Positions 54,133 through 63,430 of a stretch of 64,000 nt of DNA are shown in pieces. Source of the DNA: Paraflavitalea sp. CAU 1676 (lineage in GTDB: Bacteria > Bacteroidota > Bacteroidia > Chitinophagales > Chitinophagaceae); NCBI RefSeq assembly GCF_029223285.1, contig NZ_JARHUJ010000001.1, positions 186,001 through 250,000 on the forward strand, read 5' to 3'. Positions within the stretch are counted from its first letter, which is position 1, and each line of letters starts with the position of its first letter. The position numbers and the translations under genes were made by a program. The notes beneath the pieces were generated by a model. The model was not told the DNA's origin. It made no database searches and was given only the letters and a program-made list of their open reading frames with translations.

Positions 54133-55677
54133 TTAATCGGTTACGTCCTGGTCAATTTTGTTGCGCAGGTAGATGCTGCCGATGATAAAGCAAAGTGCTG
54201 CGATGCCAATGGGATACCAAAGGCCCACCAGCGGATCGCCGGGAATGCTCGTGGTTAACAATAAACCAATGAAGGGTACCAGGCCGCCAAAAACACCATT
54301 GCCGATATGGTAGGGCAGACTCATGGATGTATACCGGATCTTGGTAGGGAACATTTCTACCAGGAAGGCGGCGATAGGACCATACACCATAGTTACCAGT
54401 ACGATCATGATCCACACCAGGAAGATGAACCACATATAGGTTCCCTTGCTTACATGTTTGTTGGTATAGGTGGCTGGTTTATTGGATACACTGCCCGACT
54501 GTATTGGCCCATCTGCCTGCGATAAAGTATCTGTCGTTACACGGGTATATTTCTCTCCGCTGGCTGTTTCGTAGTGTGCAGCTACCTGTATGATGTAGCT
54601 ATTCTCATGCACGGTAGCCTTGCGGTCCTGCTTTACCATGGTGGGGTTATTGGCTTCCCATTCTTTCACATTCGTGTCTTTGAGGAAGGTAGAAAAGATG
54701 GGGCGGTATAAAAGCACGCCCAGCAACATGCCCGTGAGCATGATCCACTTGCGGCCGATGCGGTCGCTGAGCCAGCCGAAGAACAGGAAGAAAGGGGTAG
54801 CAAAGGCGATCGCCCACAACATGATGGTGCGGCTTTGCTCGAACTCGATGGCGCATTTTGTTTCAAGGAAACTTTGCGCATAGAACTGCCCGGTGTACCA
54901 AACAACGCCCTGACCCATCACAGCGCCGAACAGCGCCAGCAATACCATTTTGAAATTGGCCTTATTGCGGAAGCTTTCTTTGAGCGGGTTCGAAGATGTT
55001 TTACCTTCTTTCTTCAGTTTAGTGAAGATGGGCGATTCATCCATCTTCATCCTTATATATATAGATACAATAACGAGGAAGATAGATACCCAGAAGGGAT
55101 ACCGCCAGCCACCCCAGGGAGCGTTGAACTGCTCATCGGTCATATTGAGCTTTACCAGCATGATCACACCGAGCGCTACAAATAAGCCGAGCGTTGCGGT
55201 CGTTTGGATCCAGCTGGTGTAATAACCACGTTTATTGGCTGGTGAATATTCTGCTACATAAGTAGCGGCGCCTCCATATTCGCCACCCAGCGCGAGGCCC
55301 TGTATGAGGCGAAGCAGCAACACGAGCAGTGGAGCTGCCATGCCGATGCTTTTATAACTGGGCACAAGACCGATGAGAAAGGTAGAGCCACCCATAAGGA
55401 TGAGGGTGAGCAGGAAGGTGTATTTGCGGCCGATCATATCGCCCAGGCGGCCAAAGACCAATGCACCAAAAGGGCGCACAATGAATCCGGCGGCAAAGAT
55501 GGCCAGCGTGCTCAGGAGCGCGGCAGTGGCATTGCCTTCCGGAAAGAATTGGGTACTGATGGTTTTGGCGAGCATCCCGAAGATGTAGAAATCGTACCAC
55601 TCGATCATGGTACCAACGGAGGATGCGATGATAACCTGGCGGATAACGTTTGCGGGCGCAGCAGTCGTTTGATTCAT
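54133..55677 (-). CDS. MHS-family MFS symporter with a large periplasmic insertion
   Basis: 514 residues from the ATG at 55677, with 12 predicted helices. Hallmarks: IIASSVGTMIEWYDFYIFGML (TM1), the cytoplasmic motif GRLGDMIGRK after TM2 and its repeat GWLSDRIGRK after TM8, and GLALGGEYGGAATYVAEY (TM4-5). The family usually has about 430 residues; here an extra ~80-residue polar segment lies between TM9 and TM10 (about 350-430, rich in Thr, Lys, Ser and Asp). Members import organic acids, betaines or similar anions with protons. The position opposite acs suggests a link to acetate or propionate uptake, but the substrate is inferred only. Confidence 0.85.
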   Translation of the reverse strand: MNQTTAAPANVIRQVIIASSVGTMIEWYDFYIFGMLAKTISTQFFPEGNATAALLSTLAIFAAGFIVRPFGALVFGRLGDMIGRKYTFLLTLILMGGSTFLIGLVPSYKSIGMAAPLLVLLLRLIQGLALGGEYGGAATYVAEYSPANKRGYYTSWIQTTATLGLFVALGVIMLVKLNMTDEQFNAPWGGWRYPFWVSIFLVIVSIYIRMKMDESPIFTKLKKEGKTSSNPLKESFRNKANFKMVLLALFGAVMGQGVVWYTGQFYAQSFLETKCAIEFEQSRTIMLWAIAFATPFFLFFGWLSDRIGRKWIMLTGMLLGVLLYRPIFSTFLKDTNVKEWEANNPTMVKQDRKATVHENSYIIQVAAHYETASGEKYTRVTTDTLSQADGPIQSGSVSNKPATYTNKHVSKGTYMWFIFLVWIMIVLVTMVYGPIAAFLVEMFPTKIRYTSMSLPYHIGNGVFGGLVPFIGLLLTTSIPGDPLVGLWYPIGIAALCFIIGSIYLRNKIDQDVTD

Positions 55678-55922
55678 GCACGGAAGATAATTTGAAAAGT
55701 TGAGAATCAGCACTGCCCGGCTTGCAAAACATTTTGCTGAACAGTCTATTAAACTGCAGGAGTTTAATAACGGTATCTAATTTTTGCTGTTTGCGCAATC
55801 GTATGAAGGCAGGAAGCAGCAATGCCAGCGTAAATAATATTCAATTTTTCACCCGAACGCCTTATTAAAATTTAAACTGTTGTATTTTTAAGCTCCAAAA
55901 ACACCAAGGTAAACGATTAGTT

Positions 55923-57839
55923 ATGTCATATCCCTACCAGATCAGGTCAGCAGAACAGTATCAGGCAGCTTACAAAAAGAGCGTAGATCATCCCGAAGAA
56001 TTCTGGAGTGATATTGCATCCAACTTCCAATGGCGCAAGCCCTGGGATAAAGTATTGGAGTGGGATTTCAAGAAGCCCACCATCAAATGGTTCAATGGCG
56101 GTAAGCTGAACATTACGGAGAACTGTATCGACCGCCACCTCGAAAAGCTGGGCAACAAACCCGCCATTATCTGGGAGCCCAACGATCCCGAAGAATACCA
56201 CCGTGTATTAACATATCGTGAATTGTACAATAAGGTGGTACAATTTGGCAATGTTTTGAAGAATAATGGCATCAAAAAAGGCGATCGTGTATGTATCTAT
56301 ATGGGTATGGTGCCCGAACTCGCGATTGCTGTACTGGCTTGCGCGCGCATCGGCGCTATCCATTCCGTGGTGTTTGGTGGCTTCAGTGCACAAAGTATAG
56401 CCGACCGTCTGCAGGATGCCAAAGCTGAATTTGTCATCACCTGCGATGGTGCTTACCGTGGTAACAAAGAAATTCCGCTGAAGAGTGTTATAGACGACGC
56501 CCTGGTGCAATGCCCGTTTGTGAAGCGGGTAGTGGTGCTTACCCGCACGCGTACCGCCGTGTCGATGCTGAAGGGCCGCGACGTTTGGTGGGAAGATGAA
56601 GTGAAGAAAGTAGAAACACAAGGCAATCATGACTGCCCGGCCGAAGAGATGGATGCAGAAGATATGCTGTTCATCCTCTATACCTCGGGCTCAACCGGCA
56701 AACCCAAAGGTGTGGTGCATACCTGCGGTGGTTATATGGTCTATGCCAACTATTCATTCGTCAATGTATTCCAATACCAACCGGGTGACGTATTCTTTTG
56801 TACAGCGGATATCGGCTGGATCACGGGTCATAGTTACATCGTGTACGGCCCATTGAGTGCCGGTGCTACTACCCTCCTGTTCGAAGGGGTGCCCACCTGG
56901 CCCGATGCCGGCCGTTTCTGGGATATTGTCGATAAGTATAAGGTGAACACATTATATACGGCGCCTACTGCCATCCGCAGCCTCATGGGCTTCGGACTGG
57001 AGCCGGTACAAAAACACGACCTCGGTTCACTGAAAGTATTGGGTACCGTGGGCGAGCCAATCAATGAAGAAGCCTGGCATTGGTACGATGAGAACATCGG
57101 TAAAAAGAAATGCCCTATTGTAGATACCTGGTGGCAAACCGAAACCGGTGGTGTCCTCATCTCCAATATGGCAGGTATTACACCAGCCAAGCCCTCCTTC
57201 GCCACCCTGCCGCTGCCTGGCGTACAACCCATCCTGGTAGACGAGAATGGCAAAGAGGTCGTAGGTAATGGCGTAAGCGGTAACCTCTGTATCAAGTTCC
57301 CCTGGCCCGGTATGCTGCGCACCACTTATGGCGATCATGAGCGTTGCCGCACCAATTACTTTGCTACTTATGATAACCTGTACTTTACCGGCGATGGCTG
57401 TCTGCGTGATGAAGAAGGCAACTACCGCATCACCGGCCGTGTAGATGACGTGTTGAACGTGAGCGGTCACCGTATCGGAACGGCCGAAGTGGAAAATGCC
57501 ATCAACATGCACACCGGTGTGGTAGAAAGTGCCGTGGTAGGGTATCCGCACGATATCAAAGGTCAGGGTATCTATGCGTTCGTGATCTATCAGGGTCATG
57601 GAGACAGCGATGACAAAATGGCCCGTCAGGATATCGCTCAAACAGTTTCCCGCATCATTGGCCCCATTGCCAAACCCGATAAAATTCAGTTCGTAAGCGG
57701 CCTTCCCAAAACGAGAAGCGGTAAGATCATGCGGAGAATACTACGTAAAATTGCAGAGGGCGAAACTGATAAATTAGGCGATATTTCTACCCTGCTCGAC
57801 CCCGCTGTTGTGGAAGAGATCAAGAACGGAAAATTATAA
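55923..57839 (+). CDS. acs: Acetyl-CoA synthetase (AMP-forming)
   Basis: 638 residues, the normal length. It activates acetate (or propionate) to acetyl-CoA through an acetyl-AMP. Motifs: P-loop-like LFILYTSGSTGKPKGVVHT, IGWITGHSYIVYGPL, VDTWWQTETGG (adenylate binding), and YFTGDGCLRDEEGNYRITGRVDDVLNVSGHRIGTAEVE (hinge and domain switch). The catalytic Lys is in GLPKTRSGKIMRR, the site of regulatory acetylation in other Acs enzymes. Opposite to the MHS transporter across a ~245-nt gap. Confidence 0.98.
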   Translation: MSYPYQIRSAEQYQAAYKKSVDHPEEFWSDIASNFQWRKPWDKVLEWDFKKPTIKWFNGGKLNITENCIDRHLEKLGNKPAIIWEPNDPEEYHRVLTYRELYNKVVQFGNVLKNNGIKKGDRVCIYMGMVPELAIAVLACARIGAIHSVVFGGFSAQSIADRLQDAKAEFVITCDGAYRGNKEIPLKSVIDDALVQCPFVKRVVVLTRTRTAVSMLKGRDVWWEDEVKKVETQGNHDCPAEEMDAEDMLFILYTSGSTGKPKGVVHTCGGYMVYANYSFVNVFQYQPGDVFFCTADIGWITGHSYIVYGPLSAGATTLLFEGVPTWPDAGRFWDIVDKYKVNTLYTAPTAIRSLMGFGLEPVQKHDLGSLKVLGTVGEPINEEAWHWYDENIGKKKCPIVDTWWQTETGGVLISNMAGITPAKPSFATLPLPGVQPILVDENGKEVVGNGVSGNLCIKFPWPGMLRTTYGDHERCRTNYFATYDNLYFTGDGCLRDEEGNYRITGRVDDVLNVSGHRIGTAEVENAINMHTGVVESAVVGYPHDIKGQGIYAFVIYQGHGDSDDKMARQDIAQTVSRIIGPIAKPDKIQFVSGLPKTRSGKIMRRILRKIAEGETDKLGDISTLLDPAVVEEIKNGKL

Positions 57840-57855
57840 GGAGTTACATAAAAAA

Positions 57856-57889
57856 GAAAACCCCATGGCTGGAGTGGTTATGGGGTTTT
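57856..57889 (+). terminator. Intrinsic terminator of acs
   Basis: AAAACCCCAT / ATGGGGTTTT stem with a GGCTGGAGTGGTT loop. The A-run and T-run sides let it act as a hairpin terminator 17 nt past the stop codon. Confidence 0.8.
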
Positions 57890-58096
57890 CATAGAGACGG
57901 AAAACATTGGCCGTTTTCTGATTACCAATGTTATATGTTTTGTTCTATCTCCCAATTGTTATTGGGTTCTTCAAGGATATCGGGGTTCCGCTATAAATGC
58001 GCGATATTCATGCCAAAAATCAGCCGCCGCAGAACCTGTTTGTAGTACCAAAATAAGACAGGCAGGGTTGTTCCGGTAAATCTACTAAGCCCCCTT

Positions 58097-59041
58097 ATGC
58101 GAATACTACGAAGAGTATTATGGACGGTCCTCATTCTGTTTGTGCTGTTCAACGCACTCTGCATCTTCCACGCTTATCGGTTTACCTACTTCTATGATGA
58201 TGCCGGTGCGGCCATCAAGAAACCCGAGCAAATGAGCGGCCTGGAGAAGACCAAAGTAGTATTGTTTGGCCTGCAATATCCCAAGTCGGTCAACGACGCG
58301 CATCCCAAACTGCCTTATGAGGCGGTATCCCTCACTACTTCCGATACTGCGCATCTTCGGGGCTGGTATATGCCACGCAAACAGGCCCGTGGCACCGTGA
58401 TCCTGTTTCATGGACATGGCAGCTCCAGCGGCCGTGTACTCGAAGAGGCTTATTATATGCACAGCCTGGGTTTCCATACCATGCTGATCGATTTCAGGGC
58501 GCATGGCAACAGCGATGGCCATGTAAGCACGATCGGCTATTATGAAGCAGCCGATGTAAAAGCTGCGTATGATTTTGTAAGAAAGAAAGGAGAGCAAAAC
58601 ATCGTGTTGTGGGGCGTATCGCTGGGGGCTGCCACCATTACGCGTGCCATTGCAGTAGAGGGCGTAAAGCCCGAGAAGATCATTCTTGAACTCTCTTACG
58701 GAACATTATACGATGCGGTGAAGGGCAGGATACGTACGATGGGCTTGCCCGAGCGTCCGCTGGCCGGCATGCTGACCTTTTGGGGCGGCGCCATCCGGGA
58801 CTTCTGGGCCTTTGGCCTCGATCCGCAGGAGTATGCGAAGAAGATCGAATGCCCGGTGCTGGTGCAGCATGGAGCCAAGGATTCCCGCGTTACGCTGGCC
58901 GAAACCAAGGCGATCTATGCCAATATCCCGCATGGCAGGAAGAAACTGGTGATATACGAGCAGGCTAAACATGAATCACTATGCAAGCGCGAGCCTGAAC
59001 ATTGGAAGAAGGAGATCAAGGATTTCCTTCTTCAATATTGA
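58097..59041 (+). CDS. Alpha/beta hydrolase (serine aminopeptidase/S33-type fold)
   Basis: 314 residues. One N-terminal hydrophobic segment (about 6-20) suggests membrane anchoring. The fold is visible in VILFHGHGSSSGRV (oxyanion region) and LIDFRAHGNSDG. The nucleophile elbow is WGVSLGAATI (G-x-S-x-G), and the Asp and His of the triad should lie in VLVQHGAKDSRV and AKHESLCK. Substrate unknown. Similar to many uncharacterised Bacteroidota esterase/lipase-like hydrolases. Confidence 0.88.
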   Translation: MRILRRVLWTVLILFVLFNALCIFHAYRFTYFYDDAGAAIKKPEQMSGLEKTKVVLFGLQYPKSVNDAHPKLPYEAVSLTTSDTAHLRGWYMPRKQARGTVILFHGHGSSSGRVLEEAYYMHSLGFHTMLIDFRAHGNSDGHVSTIGYYEAADVKAAYDFVRKKGEQNIVLWGVSLGAATITRAIAVEGVKPEKIILELSYGTLYDAVKGRIRTMGLPERPLAGMLTFWGGAIRDFWAFGLDPQEYAKKIECPVLVQHGAKDSRVTLAETKAIYANIPHGRKKLVIYEQAKHESLCKREPEHWKKEIKDFLLQY

Positions 59042-59093
59042 GTGCGATAACCGGGATCTCTATACTTGTGGCGAGCCTGGATTTGCCCAACAA

Positions 59094-59648
59094 TTACCTC
59101 CGCACGATCACTTTGGTGCCAATGGGCATGTATGATTCCAATTCATCGAGATCTTCATTCTTGACCGCGATGCAGCCATTGGTCCAGTTGGTAAAATCAT
59201 CTACGACGATATTGTCATTGGGCCAGGTGCCGTGTATGGCGATGCCGCCGCCGATCTTCGCCCCTTTGGGAATTACTCCCTGCGCCTTCCGCTGATTGAA
59301 TTTGGCCATGCTTTCCTGCGTAGGATAATCCAGCATGAACATTTTATGCCATTTGGCATGCGGTCTTTTGGAGATGATCTTGAAAGTGCCTTCGGGTGTT
59401 TTGCGATCGCCCTCGATCATTTTATCCCCAAGGTCTTTATTGCCGAATACGACGGGATAGGTGGCGTACCAGCCTTCCTCATCATAGACTTGCAGTTCAT
59501 AATCGGATTTGTCGACGATGATATAAACGGCGCCCGTAGGGCCGTTGTTAAAGAAGCGTTTCATGTGAACCCTTTTTTCAATGGTTCTGAAGGCAGCTAA
59601 GCCTGCACAGGACAATAGCAGCAGCGCGGCGATGTGTTGGCGTTTCAT
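59094..59648 (-). CDS. L,D-transpeptidase (YkuD domain)
   Basis: 184 residues. A signal/anchor segment (about 5-20, IAALLLLSCAGLAAF) precedes the YkuD domain with the pattern YIIVDKSDYELQVYDEEGWYATYPVV. The catalytic signature is IAIHGTWPNDN then NWTNGCIAVKNEDLDEL, where HG and the TNGC cysteine are the active site (usual form S-x-GC). These enzymes form 3-3 peptidoglycan cross-links or attach proteins to peptidoglycan. The alpha/beta hydrolase gene ends 52 nt before this one. Confidence 0.92.
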   Translation of the reverse strand: MKRQHIAALLLLSCAGLAAFRTIEKRVHMKRFFNNGPTGAVYIIVDKSDYELQVYDEEGWYATYPVVFGNKDLGDKMIEGDRKTPEGTFKIISKRPHAKWHKMFMLDYPTQESMAKFNQRKAQGVIPKGAKIGGGIAIHGTWPNDNIVVDDFTNWTNGCIAVKNEDLDELESYMPIGTKVIVRR

Positions 59649-59986
59649 GGTAAGCCTGGTTTTGCGTAAAGACCAGTCGATCGGTAAGCTTTAGATTAAT
59701 GAATACGGATACCTTGTTGCCTTATTGAAAACGTATAAGGAATTAAGAATATTTTTCAGGTGGATAAGTTTTAACAATAGAAAATGCAATACACTTCATT
59801 GTCAACGTTCTCCCGGGGAAATTAGTCTGCAATTTGTTTGCCATTTCTCGTTAAGGGATTGTTGCAGTGGAGGTTCGGTAAGTGGTTTTCCTGAGCGAAA
59901 ACTTGGCGCCCGCCGCAGGCAACCTCAGCCCTAATTGTATTTTTCCATGATATTCATGAACTTGCTGGCTCAAACCGAAACTGATC
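59649..59986. other. Intergenic region, no gene called
   Basis: Divergent spacer between the L,D-transpeptidase and the DMT gene. Open frames at 59725-59934 and 59935-60183 show no family content and the latter overlaps the DMT gene, so they are not called. Confidence 0.35.
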
Positions 59987-60430
59987 ATGAAATACCTGTT
60001 TTATATACTTCCCGTGCTGGCCGGCGTGGCAATGACGGTGCAGTCAGGGATCAATGCCCAGCTCAGGGCAGCGATCAACCATCCTATTCTGGCCGCTTTC
60101 ATCTCTTTTATAGGTGGCACCCTGGCACTGGCTATCTTGTTATTGTTCTCGAAACAAGCCGTTCCCGCGCTCAACGCTTATAGCGATATCAGCTGGTACA
60201 AGTTTTCGGGCGGATTGCTGGGCGTATTTGTGGTAACCGTCGTTTTATTGTCGGTGCAGGAGATCGGAGCGGCCAATATGTTTGTGCTTATCATTGCGGG
60301 CCAGTTGGTGACGGCTTTGCTGATGGACCATTTTGGGGTACTGGGTATGAAGACAAGCCCTATTTCTTTGCAGAAGATGATCGGGGTGATCTTTTTGGTA
60401 GTAGGAGCCTGGCTCGTGAACAGAAAATAA
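59987..60430 (+). CDS. DMT-superfamily membrane protein (DUF606/YdcZ type)
   Basis: 147 residues with about five transmembrane segments. The start LPVLAGVAMTVQSGINAQLRAAINHPILAAFISFIGGTLAL and the motif GALLGVFVV-like GGLLGVFVVTVVLLSVQEIGAANMFVLIIAGQL are typical of the DUF606/YdcZ family, small half-length members of the drug/metabolite transporter superfamily. Substrate unknown. Followed by a hairpin and a convergent outer-membrane protein gene. Confidence 0.87.
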   Translation: MKYLFYILPVLAGVAMTVQSGINAQLRAAINHPILAAFISFIGGTLALAILLLFSKQAVPALNAYSDISWYKFSGGLLGVFVVTVVLLSVQEIGAANMFVLIIAGQLVTALLMDHFGVLGMKTSPISLQKMIGVIFLVVGAWLVNRK

Positions 60431-60432
60431 AA

Positions 60433-60465
60433 ACGCTGCGTGCAGGTATCCCTCACACGCAGCGT
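60433..60465. terminator. Hairpin terminator between DMT and outer-membrane barrel genes
   Basis: ACGCTGCGTG (60433-60442) and CACGCAGCGT (60456-60465) form a perfect 10-bp stem. The left A-run supplies a T-tract for minus-strand transcripts; the right side is only weakly T-rich. Confidence 0.7.
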
Positions 60466-60490
60466 CTGCTTCTTAATTCTTTCACTGATC

Positions 60491-61318
60491 TTACCAGCTA
60501 TTGATTCGAATGCCTACATTATAAGGAGTAAGATCCAATCCTTTGCTGAAGATGCTTTCGGTGGCATATGCGCCGTACAGTTTAACCGGACCCAGTCCCA
60601 ATTCGGCGAGGTACTGTATTTTCCAGGGGTTCAGGTCGAAATCATCGTGTTTTTTACGTTTGCCGTCGGCATCGGTGATGGTTTTCTGGCGGCTGTTGTA
60701 CAGGTAACCTGCGCTGGCGCCAAAGGCCAGGCTGAATCCTCGCTCACGCTGCGGGGTGAAGTTGAACTCGAGCAACATAGGAACGGTAAAATAATCTGCT
60801 GCCAGTTTGTTCTTGCTGTAGTTGGTGCTGTTGTCCATGTATACATGCACCTTGGGTTCGGTTTCGAACTTTACCGGTTCTTTGAATCGATAGTTGTTCA
60901 TCTCCAGGCCCAAACCGTATTTCAGGTTCACTACGTGTTTTATAAGATTGAGCCGTTGCATGAAGATCCAGATGTTCACATTGCTCGATTTGCCAGACTT
61001 TAGCTTGAACCAGTCTTCATCGGAGCCGGGGGCAAATGCCTGTGCTTCGGCGCTGGTGTAATTGGTTTGGTCATTCCAATTGGTGAAGCCCAAGTCGAAG
61101 ATCAGCCAGTTGGTGGTGAGGTTCGAGGGTTTGTAGTGACGGCGGTAAACACGGGTTGTTTCGCGGTCGTTATCTGCTTTGGCGCTACCAGGGGTGCGCA
61201 CGATGATCATTTTACCTATCCGGAGTGTATCGGTTTTGGGTTGTTGGGTTGTATCTGTTTGAGCCAGGGCCGAACATGCCATACCTATTCCCGCCAGGAG
61301 AGTCAGCATCCTTTTCAT
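60491..61318 (-). CDS. Outer-membrane beta-barrel protein
   Basis: 275 residues. Signal peptide (residues 1-19, ending CSALAQ) followed by alternating strands with aromatic girdles (LTTNWLIFDLGFTNWNDQ, VNLKYGLGLEMNNYRF, FTVPMLLEFNFTPQ, GFSLAFGASAGYLYNSR) and a C-terminal strand IRINSW, characteristic of PorT/OmpW-type small barrels. No pore or receptor function can be named. It is the third gene of the sigma/anti-sigma operon on the minus strand, 28 nt after the anti-sigma gene. Confidence 0.85.
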   Translation of the reverse strand: MKRMLTLLAGIGMACSALAQTDTTQQPKTDTLRIGKMIIVRTPGSAKADNDRETTRVYRRHYKPSNLTTNWLIFDLGFTNWNDQTNYTSAEAQAFAPGSDEDWFKLKSGKSSNVNIWIFMQRLNLIKHVVNLKYGLGLEMNNYRFKEPVKFETEPKVHVYMDNSTNYSKNKLAADYFTVPMLLEFNFTPQRERGFSLAFGASAGYLYNSRQKTITDADGKRKKHDDFDLNPWKIQYLAELGLGPVKLYGAYATESIFSKGLDLTPYNVGIRINSW

Positions 61319-61346
61319 ACTTCAAAATTTACTTGTGTAATGGAGA

Positions 61347-62579
61347 TTATTTTAACGCTATTTCAAAACTGGCTATCCTTATGCTGGATTTCTCTTGATC
61401 CGGATCAGCACTGGTAGCTTTATCAAACACGCGGGATACTTTTCTGAAGAAACCACGCATCCTGTTTTTCTTATTATTCTCGGGTGATTCGTCATATGGG
61501 AGCGGCTCGTAACCCTTGTTGGGGGTTTTGTTGTTAACCGCGAGGTCGATTACTCCTACAGGAGTACCTACCGCTACTGCTTCACTATTCTTGTTGGTAG
61601 GATCGCTAAGGGTTGTTTTTTCAGGATCCTGTCCTTTCAATTCAACTTTATTAGGAGCCTTCTCTGCAGGATTGATTGCTGCGTATCCCTTTTCTTGTTG
61701 TACGTTTTGCTCAGGCAGAATGTTACTCTTATTGTTGTCTTTTTTCTGCGTTGATTGCAGAGCGGCCAATTCCTGATCCTGAACAGACTTTTCCTGCGGG
61801 CGTACAGCCGGTGTTAAAGGGGTACGCTTGTTTTCCTCTTTCTTTATTGCATAACCTTCCTGTGCGGGTGAACCGGTGTTCTCTTTCACGGCAGGGTTAG
61901 CGGTGCTCTGATCAGTTCCAGGATTCGCTGCCTGATTGTTCTTCCCGGCATCAGTAGCAGCTATACTTTGTTGCGAAGGTGTTGTTGTAGCAGGCTGCGT
62001 AGTTTGAGGCTGTTTGCCGTTGTTGTCGCGAGCCACTTGTCCTTTAATGGGGTCTTCTGTCGTAGCCATATACCAGCCCATGCCGCCCACAAAGAGGAGC
62101 ACGGCAGCGGCCGCCGCCATCTTGTACCAGCGCATTCCAACCACAGGCGTCTTTTCTTCTTCCTCGTGGCGATACAAGGCATATTTATCCGGGAATACTA
62201 CCGAGGTATCGGGCATCAGCTTTACCTGCTGCATCAATTCAAAGCTGGCCTGGTGCTGCGGGTTGCGGTATACGAATTGTTCTACCTGGTCCTTCTGCTC
62301 ATTGGTCAGTTCGTCGTCGGCGTATAAGATGAAATATTCTTCGCAATTGGTGTCGTTGACCGGGTTGGGTGCTGCAGTTGTTCTCAGCAGCGATCCCTTA
62401 TTTTGGAACACGATCTGATCGTCGGAGGGCAATACAGTGTCCTGCAGCATGATCAGCTCGGCGCGCAGATCCGGGTTTTCTTCCACAAAGGATTCCACGG
62501 CCTTCCGTTGAACAATGTTCAGTTCATTGTCGACGTACAGCAGAAAGTACTCTTCGTAATTTTGGCGTGTGATGTTCAT
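61347..62579 (-). CDS. Putative anti-sigma factor with duplicated N-terminal motif and long periplasmic tail
   Basis: 410 residues. The cytosolic N-terminus contains two copies of EEYFLLYVDNEL and EEYFILYADDEL, each followed by a V-E-x-F-V and N-P spacing, an internal duplication of a small helical unit (about 9-65 and 82-140). A transmembrane helix (about 152-168, AAAAAVLLFVGGMGWYM) leads to a Gln/Asn/Thr/Lys-rich periplasmic region and a basic amphipathic C-terminus (RMRGFFRKVSRVFDKA). It begins 1 nt after the sigma gene, so it is very likely its regulator. No Zn-binding H-x3-C-x2-C motif is visible. Confidence 0.75.
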   Translation of the reverse strand: MNITRQNYEEYFLLYVDNELNIVQRKAVESFVEENPDLRAELIMLQDTVLPSDDQIVFQNKGSLLRTTAAPNPVNDTNCEEYFILYADDELTNEQKDQVEQFVYRNPQHQASFELMQQVKLMPDTSVVFPDKYALYRHEEEEKTPVVGMRWYKMAAAAAVLLFVGGMGWYMATTEDPIKGQVARDNNGKQPQTTQPATTTPSQQSIAATDAGKNNQAANPGTDQSTANPAVKENTGSPAQEGYAIKKEENKRTPLTPAVRPQEKSVQDQELAALQSTQKKDNNKSNILPEQNVQQEKGYAAINPAEKAPNKVELKGQDPEKTTLSDPTNKNSEAVAVGTPVGVIDLAVNNKTPNKGYEPLPYDESPENNKKNRMRGFFRKVSRVFDKATSADPDQEKSSIRIASFEIALK

Positions 62580-62580
62580 A

Positions 62581-63066
62581 CTATAACACGTTTTCAGGGC
62601 TGACCAAATAATTTTTTAACTGCACACGGGCGCGGTGTAAATATACTTTCACCTGGCTTTCGTTCAAACCGGTGATCTGCCCGATCTCTTCGTACGAATA
62701 TCCTTCGTAATCCTTCAGCAGCACCAGTGATCGTTGGGTTTCGTTCAGTTGCGCCAGGGCCTGTTCCAACACTTTGCGGGTGTTGTGCATGGGGCGGTCG
62801 TACACTTTGGCGTTCTCATTGAACTCATCCTTCAGCGTCACCCTTTTCGCCTTGCGCAGGTGATCCACCATCTGGTTGTAGGCAACGGTAAACAAATAGC
62901 TTTTGCATTTGGTGCCGTCTACCTGGGCGCGATTGATCCACATTTTCTCGAATGCCGTTTGTACCACATCCCGGGCGTCCTCCTCGTGGCGGAGGTTCTT
63001 AAGGATGAACCGGTACACGTTATCCGCATACTCTGTGACACACTGATTGTATTCTCTTTCGGTCAT
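62581..63066 (-). CDS. ECF RNA polymerase sigma factor (sigma-70 family)
   Basis: 161 residues from the ATG at 63066; a TTG at 63072 adds two residues. Region 2: YADNVYRFILKNLRHEEDARDVVQTAFEKMW; region 4: LNETQRSLVLLKDYEGYSYEEIGQITGLNESQVKVYLHRARVQLKNYL, a clear helix-turn-helix. First gene of a three-gene operon with the anti-sigma-like protein and the barrel. A second, independent ECF sigma locus lies at 29320. Confidence 0.93.
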   Translation of the reverse strand: MTEREYNQCVTEYADNVYRFILKNLRHEEDARDVVQTAFEKMWINRAQVDGTKCKSYLFTVAYNQMVDHLRKAKRVTLKDEFNENAKVYDRPMHNTRKVLEQALAQLNETQRSLVLLKDYEGYSYEEIGQITGLNESQVKVYLHRARVQLKNYLVSPENVL

Positions 63067-63160
63067 AAGCAAGTCCTGTCTCTAAATGTGCATGTAAGGT
63101 TATCTATTGGTTATACGGCCCAGGCCCCCGGAATGTTACAATTGCCCGAACTTTTTGCCC

Positions 63161-63191
63161 AAAAAAATAAAAAGAGGCTGCTAGGGCCTCT
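63161..63191 (-). terminator. Intrinsic terminator of the small gene at 63224-63430
   Basis: Minus-strand stem AGAGGC / GCCTCT with a 7-nt loop, followed by TTTTATTTTTTT. It closes the small upstream gene before the sigma operon. Confidence 0.8.
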
Positions 63192-63223
63192 GATTTATTG
63201 TAAATAGTTGATAATGAAAGGGG

Positions 63224-63430
63224 TTAACGTGCTGTCGCCATCACTGCCCGGTTGAGGGCTTCAAGGATGATGAACTCTCCCTGGGCTTTGGTCTTTTCGC
63301 ACTGATCATTAGCCTCGGTACAAACATCCTCTTCGGTGTTCTTATGGGCTTTGGTGGCAGCTACCACCAAAATTCCGGCTGTCAGCACTGCCAGCAAGAA
63401 GAATGCCCGTATGAAGGATTTTTTGAACAT
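63224..63430 (-). CDS. Small secreted/membrane-anchored protein, hypothetical
   Basis: 68 residues. An N-terminal signal or anchor (residues ~9-25, AFFLLAVLTAGILVVAA) is followed by a short tail with two cysteines (DVCTEANDQCEK) and a helical end (FIILEALNRAVMATAR). No motif is recognised. Its own promoter and a terminator 3' make it a single-gene unit. Cysteine pair could form a disulfide in the periplasm. Confidence 0.6.
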   Translation of the reverse strand: MFKKSFIRAFFLLAVLTAGILVVAATKAHKNTEEDVCTEANDQCEKTKAQGEFIILEALNRAVMATAR

